Assembly: GCF_004916895.1 (NCBI RefSeq)
Contig: NZ_SNTZ01000001.1
Coordinates: forward strand, 714,263-778,262
Length of the DNA stretch: 64,000 nucleotides
Direction: 5' to 3'
Source: Flagellimonas alvinocaridis
GTDB taxonomy: Bacteria > Bacteroidota > Bacteroidia > Flavobacteriales > Flavobacteriaceae
The position numbers and the translations under genes were made by a program. Shown in pieces: positions 60,899 through 64,000 of the stretch. How positions within the stretch are numbered: position 1 is the stretch's first letter; each line of letters opens with the position of its first letter. The notes under the pieces are model-generated. The model was not told the origin of the DNA. It saw only the letters and a list, made by a program, of their open reading frames with translations, and made no database searches.

Positions 60899-61372
60899 AT
60901 GGAACACTTGGAAATAGAGCGAAAGTTTTTGGTGACCTCCGACGCATATCAACAAGAGGCAACATCGAGCACCCGCATAGCACAAGGCTTTTTGAGTACG
61001 GACCCCCAAAGAACAGTTAGGGTGCGAATCATGGGAAACCAAGGTTTTTTGACCGTCAAAGGAGCAAGTAATGCGTCCGGCACCTCACGATTTGAATGGG
61101 AAACCGAAATCACTGTGGCCGAGGCGACCAATCTTATAGATTTGTGTGAGGATGTGATTTTGGAAAAAGTACGTTATACGGTGCCTTTGGGCAACCATGT
61201 ATTCGAGGTGGATGAATTTTTGGGAGAAAATAAGGGGCTGGTAGTTGCTGAGGTAGAACTACAGCATGAAGATGAGTTTTTTAAAAGACCTAGCTGGTTG
61301 GGGGAAGAAGTCACTGGACTTAAAGAATATTATAATTCGCAACTAAGTCAAAAACCATTTTCAGAATGGTAG
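60899..61372 (+). CDS. CYTH domain protein (triphosphate tunnel metalloenzyme family)
   Basis: 157 residues from ATG 60899 (MEHLEIERKFLVTSDAYQQE). The ExExK motif EIERK at the N-terminus and the strands with VRVRIMG, FEWETEI and VFEVDEFLGENKGLVVAEVEL supply the tunnel of basic and acidic residues. Likely an inorganic triphosphatase or adenylate-cyclase-like enzyme. Overlaps the next gene by 7 bp. Confidence 0.93.
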   Translation: MEHLEIERKFLVTSDAYQQEATSSTRIAQGFLSTDPQRTVRVRIMGNQGFLTVKGASNASGTSRFEWETEITVAEATNLIDLCEDVILEKVRYTVPLGNHVFEVDEFLGENKGLVVAEVELQHEDEFFKRPSWLGEEVTGLKEYYNSQLSQKPFSEW

Positions 61373-62034
61373 ACCATAAAAGACAAAAAACAATTAATCT
61401 GGTGAGCTTGGTGCTGGCCTTGGCGGCCATTTTCAGTGAGTATTTCGGATATAGGACGCTCTATGTATTCTTAAAACCGCTGACCACCATTTCCATATTG
61501 GCGCTCTTGTTTTTTATTCCAAAGGGAGGGTTGACGAAGTTTACCAAGCTTATCCTTGTGGCCTTGATTTTTTGTTTGATAGGTGATGTGCTTTTGCTCA
61601 ATCAAGCGTATTTTGTTTTCGGATTGGTGGCGTTTTTACTGGCACATATTCTCTTTATTGTGGCATTTATCAAACACAAGGGTTTTTGGTTCCATTGGGT
61701 TTCGTTTGTGATTCTTTTCTTGATAGGAGGAGCTATTTTCTTTTGGTTAAAACCAGATTTAGGGGACTTTATGGTACCTGTTCTGTTCTATGTTTTGGTG
61801 ATAACTTCAATGGCATGGCAAGGATTAGGCTTATATCTAAGGAACAAGGCAAAGACATACGCATGGATAGCGTGGGCTGTGCTATTTTTCATGCTTTCGG
61901 ATACCTTGCTGGCCATTAATAAATTCAAAGCACCTTTTGACTATGCCAGTGTTCTTATTTTGGTAACATACTGGCTTAGTATTGCTTTGATTGCCAATGC
62001 TGCTTATAACATTGGTTTGGGAGAAAAGTCATAG
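61366..62034 (+). CDS. Lysoplasmalogenase family (YhhN/TMEM86) membrane protein
   Basis: 222 residues with about eight membrane segments. LIFCLIGDVLLLNQAYFVFGLVAFLLAHILFIVAF carries the family aspartate-rich core (GDVLL), and AVLFFMLSDTLLAINKF the second one (SDTLL). Relatives hydrolyse the vinyl-ether bond of lysoplasmalogens; bacterial role uncertain. Coupled to the CYTH gene by overlap. Confidence 0.87.
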   Translation: MVDHKRQKTINLVSLVLALAAIFSEYFGYRTLYVFLKPLTTISILALLFFIPKGGLTKFTKLILVALIFCLIGDVLLLNQAYFVFGLVAFLLAHILFIVAFIKHKGFWFHWVSFVILFLIGGAIFFWLKPDLGDFMVPVLFYVLVITSMAWQGLGLYLRNKAKTYAWIAWAVLFFMLSDTLLAINKFKAPFDYASVLILVTYWLSIALIANAAYNIGLGEKS

Positions 62035-62074
62035 TTTAATTCAATATTCACACCAGAATCAGGTGAAAAGTGGT

Positions 62075-62683
62075 TCAATAGTTTTCGCAGGGGCAGTTTT
62101 GAAGATATTCCAGGGTAAGGATTCCCCGTAAGTGGTTAACAATAATGTGGTCCAGTAATTCTTGGGCACTGTATTCCTCAAAAAGATTGGCTTTTGAATA
62201 GACAGTATCCTCCAGTCTCAACAGAAAAAGTTTGCACATCAATTCCACATTAACATCTGACCTAACTTGCTCCAATTTTTGGGCCTTGACCAACAACGGA
62301 TGTACCACGTTCCAAACAATATCCTTTCTAAATTCAGAATAAACCCTAGCGGCCTTGGTGTAGTACTTGTTGATACCGTAAAAGAAAGCAGGGCTTATAC
62401 CTTGCAGGTGGCTAAGCCCTAACTTGTATATGTAAATGATTGTAAGCAAGGGCTGGTCTTCATTTGGATTCTTCTGCATATGGTCGTCAATGGAGCTCCT
62501 TACTTTTTGTAAAAAGCATTGTAGACTTTCCATGACCAGCTCTTCCTTACTTTGAAAGTACTTGTATATGGTTTTTTTTGAAATGCCCAGGTCGTGGGCC
62601 AACTCGTCCATGGAAAAGCGTTTACTCCCAAATTTTGAAAAATTGGAAAATGCACATTCCAGCAACTCTTTTTTGTTGTCCAT
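62075..62683 (-). CDS. TetR/AcrR family transcriptional regulator
   Basis: 202 residues. HTH: FGSKRFSMDELAHDLGISKK with TIYKYFQSKEELVMES (about 17-52). The ligand domain ends in a Cys-containing tail (NCPCENY). Directly downstream (10 bp) of the NodT-type outer-membrane gene on the same strand, so likely the local repressor of the efflux operon whose other genes lie beyond the right edge. Confidence 0.92.
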   Translation of the reverse strand: MDNKKELLECAFSNFSKFGSKRFSMDELAHDLGISKKTIYKYFQSKEELVMESLQCFLQKVRSSIDDHMQKNPNEDQPLLTIIYIYKLGLSHLQGISPAFFYGINKYYTKAARVYSEFRKDIVWNVVHPLLVKAQKLEQVRSDVNVELMCKLFLLRLEDTVYSKANLFEEYSAQELLDHIIVNHLRGILTLEYLQNCPCENY

Positions 62684-62693
62684 GGCCTGATCT

Positions 62694-64000
62694 TTACTGC
62701 CAGCCTCCTCCCAAGGCTCTATACAATTCCACTATGGCATTCAATTGTCCGTATTGGGAATCCACAAAGCTCAATTCTGAGTTCAGTGCATTTTGTCTGG
62801 CGGTAAGGACTTCAAGATAGTTGGCCAAACCATTGTTCAGTAATTCTTCCGAATAGTCTTCGGCAACGGAATAGGCTTCCAGTTCCTTGGCACGGGCCTC
62901 CAGTTTTTGGGCTTCGGCATCATAGCTGTAGAGTGCGTCCGAAACTTCTTTACCTGCCGTCAACAAGGTTTTCTTGTAAGACAATAAAGCCTGTTCCTGT
63001 TGTACTTTAGCGACTTCCATTTGGGTCCTTAGCCTACGCCCGTTGAAAATAGGCTGTGTTAACGAACCTACCATTTGGGAAAACAGGGAGCTGGCGTCAA
63101 TCCAGTTTTCAAATTCCAAACTTTGGAACCCTCCTGATGCGGTAAGGCTCAAGGAAGGATACATGCTACTACGGGCCACATTGGTCAATTCAAAAGCATT
63201 GATAAGGCCGAACTCGGCTTGCTTTACATCGGGACGATTGGCCAACAATAAATAAGGCACCCCAGTTTCCAGATCACTTTCAATGGATTGTTCATCCAAA
63301 CGGGACCGTTCCACTTCATGGGGAGGCTCACCCAATAAAATACAGAAGGTATTTTCCAGTAGTTTAATGTTGTTCTCCAAGTCGATAAGAATAATTTCCG
63401 TGGTATGGACTTGGGCTTCGGTCTGTTTTACGGCCACTTCGGTCAGTTGCCCTGCATCCTTCAGGGCCATGGTAGTTTCCAAACTTCCTTTTCGGGCAGC
63501 CAAGGTCTGTTCCGCAATGTTGTATTGCTTGTCCAATGCCATTAACTGGTAATAGGTGTTGGCTATGGCAGCCACCAAATTGGTCTTTACCGCTTGATGT
63601 GCGGCCACACTCTGTAGATATGAGGCTCCTGCAGCCCTTTTATTGCTTCGAATCTTCCCCCACACATCTGCTTCCCAAGAAAGGGAGCCAGAAAGTTCAT
63701 ATTGTTCCAAAGGTCTTGTGAAAAAGCTTCCAAACTGACTGTTTCCAGAGTTTTTGGTCCGGGTAAAACTAGCTTTGCCTGTAAGAGTTGGGAAATATCC
63801 CGCCTTACCTTGCTTAACATAGGCTTCGGCAGCAGCAACATTTTCCAGGGCAATACGTATATCCAGATTGTTTTCCAGACCTTTTTCAATATAAGATTTC
63901 AACTGCTCGTCATTGAACAGGTCCTTCCATGAGATGGTTGCCATGGAGGTACTATCTGTGGGAAGGTTATCGGTCCTGTACAAACTTTCCGTTTCAATTT
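62694..64000 (-). CDS. RND efflux outer membrane lipoprotein, NodT family (5' end beyond window)
   Basis: About 435 codons are visible, open to the right edge without a start, so the N-terminal signal/lipobox is outside. The body has two OEP domains: SWKDLFNDEQLKSYIEKGL and YELSGSLSWEADVWGK are NodT/OprM hallmarks; the second repeat has QPIFNGRRLRTQMEVAK and NYLEVLTARQNALNSE. It would be the outer-membrane channel of an RND pump encoded upstream. Followed by a TetR gene. Confidence 0.93.
   Translation of the reverse strand, partial: IETESLYRTDNLPTDSTSMATISWKDLFNDEQLKSYIEKGLENNLDIRIALENVAAAEAYVKQGKAGYFPTLTGKASFTRTKNSGNSQFGSFFTRPLEQYELSGSLSWEADVWGKIRSNKRAAGASYLQSVAAHQAVKTNLVAAIANTYYQLMALDKQYNIAEQTLAARKGSLETTMALKDAGQLTEVAVKQTEAQVHTTEIILIDLENNIKLLENTFCILLGEPPHEVERSRLDEQSIESDLETGVPYLLLANRPDVKQAEFGLINAFELTNVARSSMYPSLSLTASGGFQSLEFENWIDASSLFSQMVGSLTQPIFNGRRLRTQMEVAKVQQEQALLSYKKTLLTAGKEVSDALYSYDAEAQKLEARAKELEAYSVAEDYSEELLNNGLANYLEVLTARQNALNSELSFVDSQYGQLNAIVELYRALGGGWQ

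Noticed and set aside
60872..61042. N-terminal extension of the dinB frame (57 codons)
   Set aside because: It overlaps the divergent CYTH gene and is Cys-rich non-family sequence; Pol IV begins shortly before HVDMDAFY.
1..64000. Insertion sequences, integrases, prophage or CRISPR-Cas genes
   Set aside because: None of the proteins carries transposase, integrase, phage structural or Cas motifs, and no repeat-spacer array was found.

Overview
The window looks like chromosomal DNA of a marine-type Flavobacteriaceae bacterium (Bacteroidota), perhaps near Muricauda/Allomuricauda/Flagellimonas; the genus is a guess from protein flavour and a moderate GC of roughly 40-45%. Family signs are the promoter style (TTG, 19 nt, TAnnTTTG before asd and the ompA-type gene), few Shine-Dalgarno sites, an IPExxxVDY-family protein, a long PurF paralogue, and TSP3-repeat OmpA proteins. 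There are no rRNA genes, CRISPR arrays, transposases or phage genes. One tRNA gene (Ala, GGC) is present. Both edges cut genes: an ABC permease on the left and a NodT-type outer-membrane factor on the right.

Layout: 1-4.9 kb is a minus-strand export operon (TolC, HlyD adaptor, ABC ATPase, MacB-type permease), divergent from a sigma-54 response regulator/histidine kinase pair (5.1-7.8 kb). 7.8-18 kb is housekeeping: GreA-like protein, arfB, orphan ABC ATPase, prolyl oligopeptidase, asd, mscL, alr, tdk, rsmI. 18-25.8 kb carries a deacylase/DUF819 pair, an AraC protein with two DNA-binding domains beside a small stress-like operon, a uracil-DNA glycosylase, Crp, DinB-like, CMD and OsmC proteins. 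25.8-33.6 kb has a GIY-YIG mini-gene between inverted REP-like repeats, recJ, MFS, lpxH, enoyl-CoA hydratase, MATE, GNAT and a universal stress protein. 33.6-37.2 kb is the accessory-looking part: tRNA-Ala, tRNA fragments around a second GIY-YIG gene, small membrane and unknown proteins and an MNT-HEPN fusion. 37.3-46.6 kb holds an SDR, addB, a TSP3/OmpA protein, kbl and addA. 46.7-56.7 kb holds superoxide dismutase, three tandem candidate small RNAs, purF, a PfkB kinase, rnhA, purN, acpP-fabF-rnc and pyk. 56.9-64 kb has an AraC/AhpD-like locus, TetR, a small-multidrug-export-type membrane protein, dinB, CYTH, lysoplasmalogenase, a second TetR and the outer-membrane factor.

Most worth following: (1) three tandem about 70-nt candidate sRNAs at 47.38-47.87 kb sharing a 39-nt 5' half but having different terminator stems; (2) the tRNA-Ala locus where a GIY-YIG gene sits between tRNA-derived repeats in which perfect hairpins replace the anticodon arm and T-loop; (3) another GIY-YIG gene between inverted REP-like elements whose stems show compensatory changes, plus a related gene-free long hairpin at 14.1 kb; (4) tracts with a 7-bp period just downstream of gene 3' ends. 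Three short ORFs (30, 37 and 52 codons) are added that normal length cut-offs miss. All calls come from reading the sequence; no database search was run.
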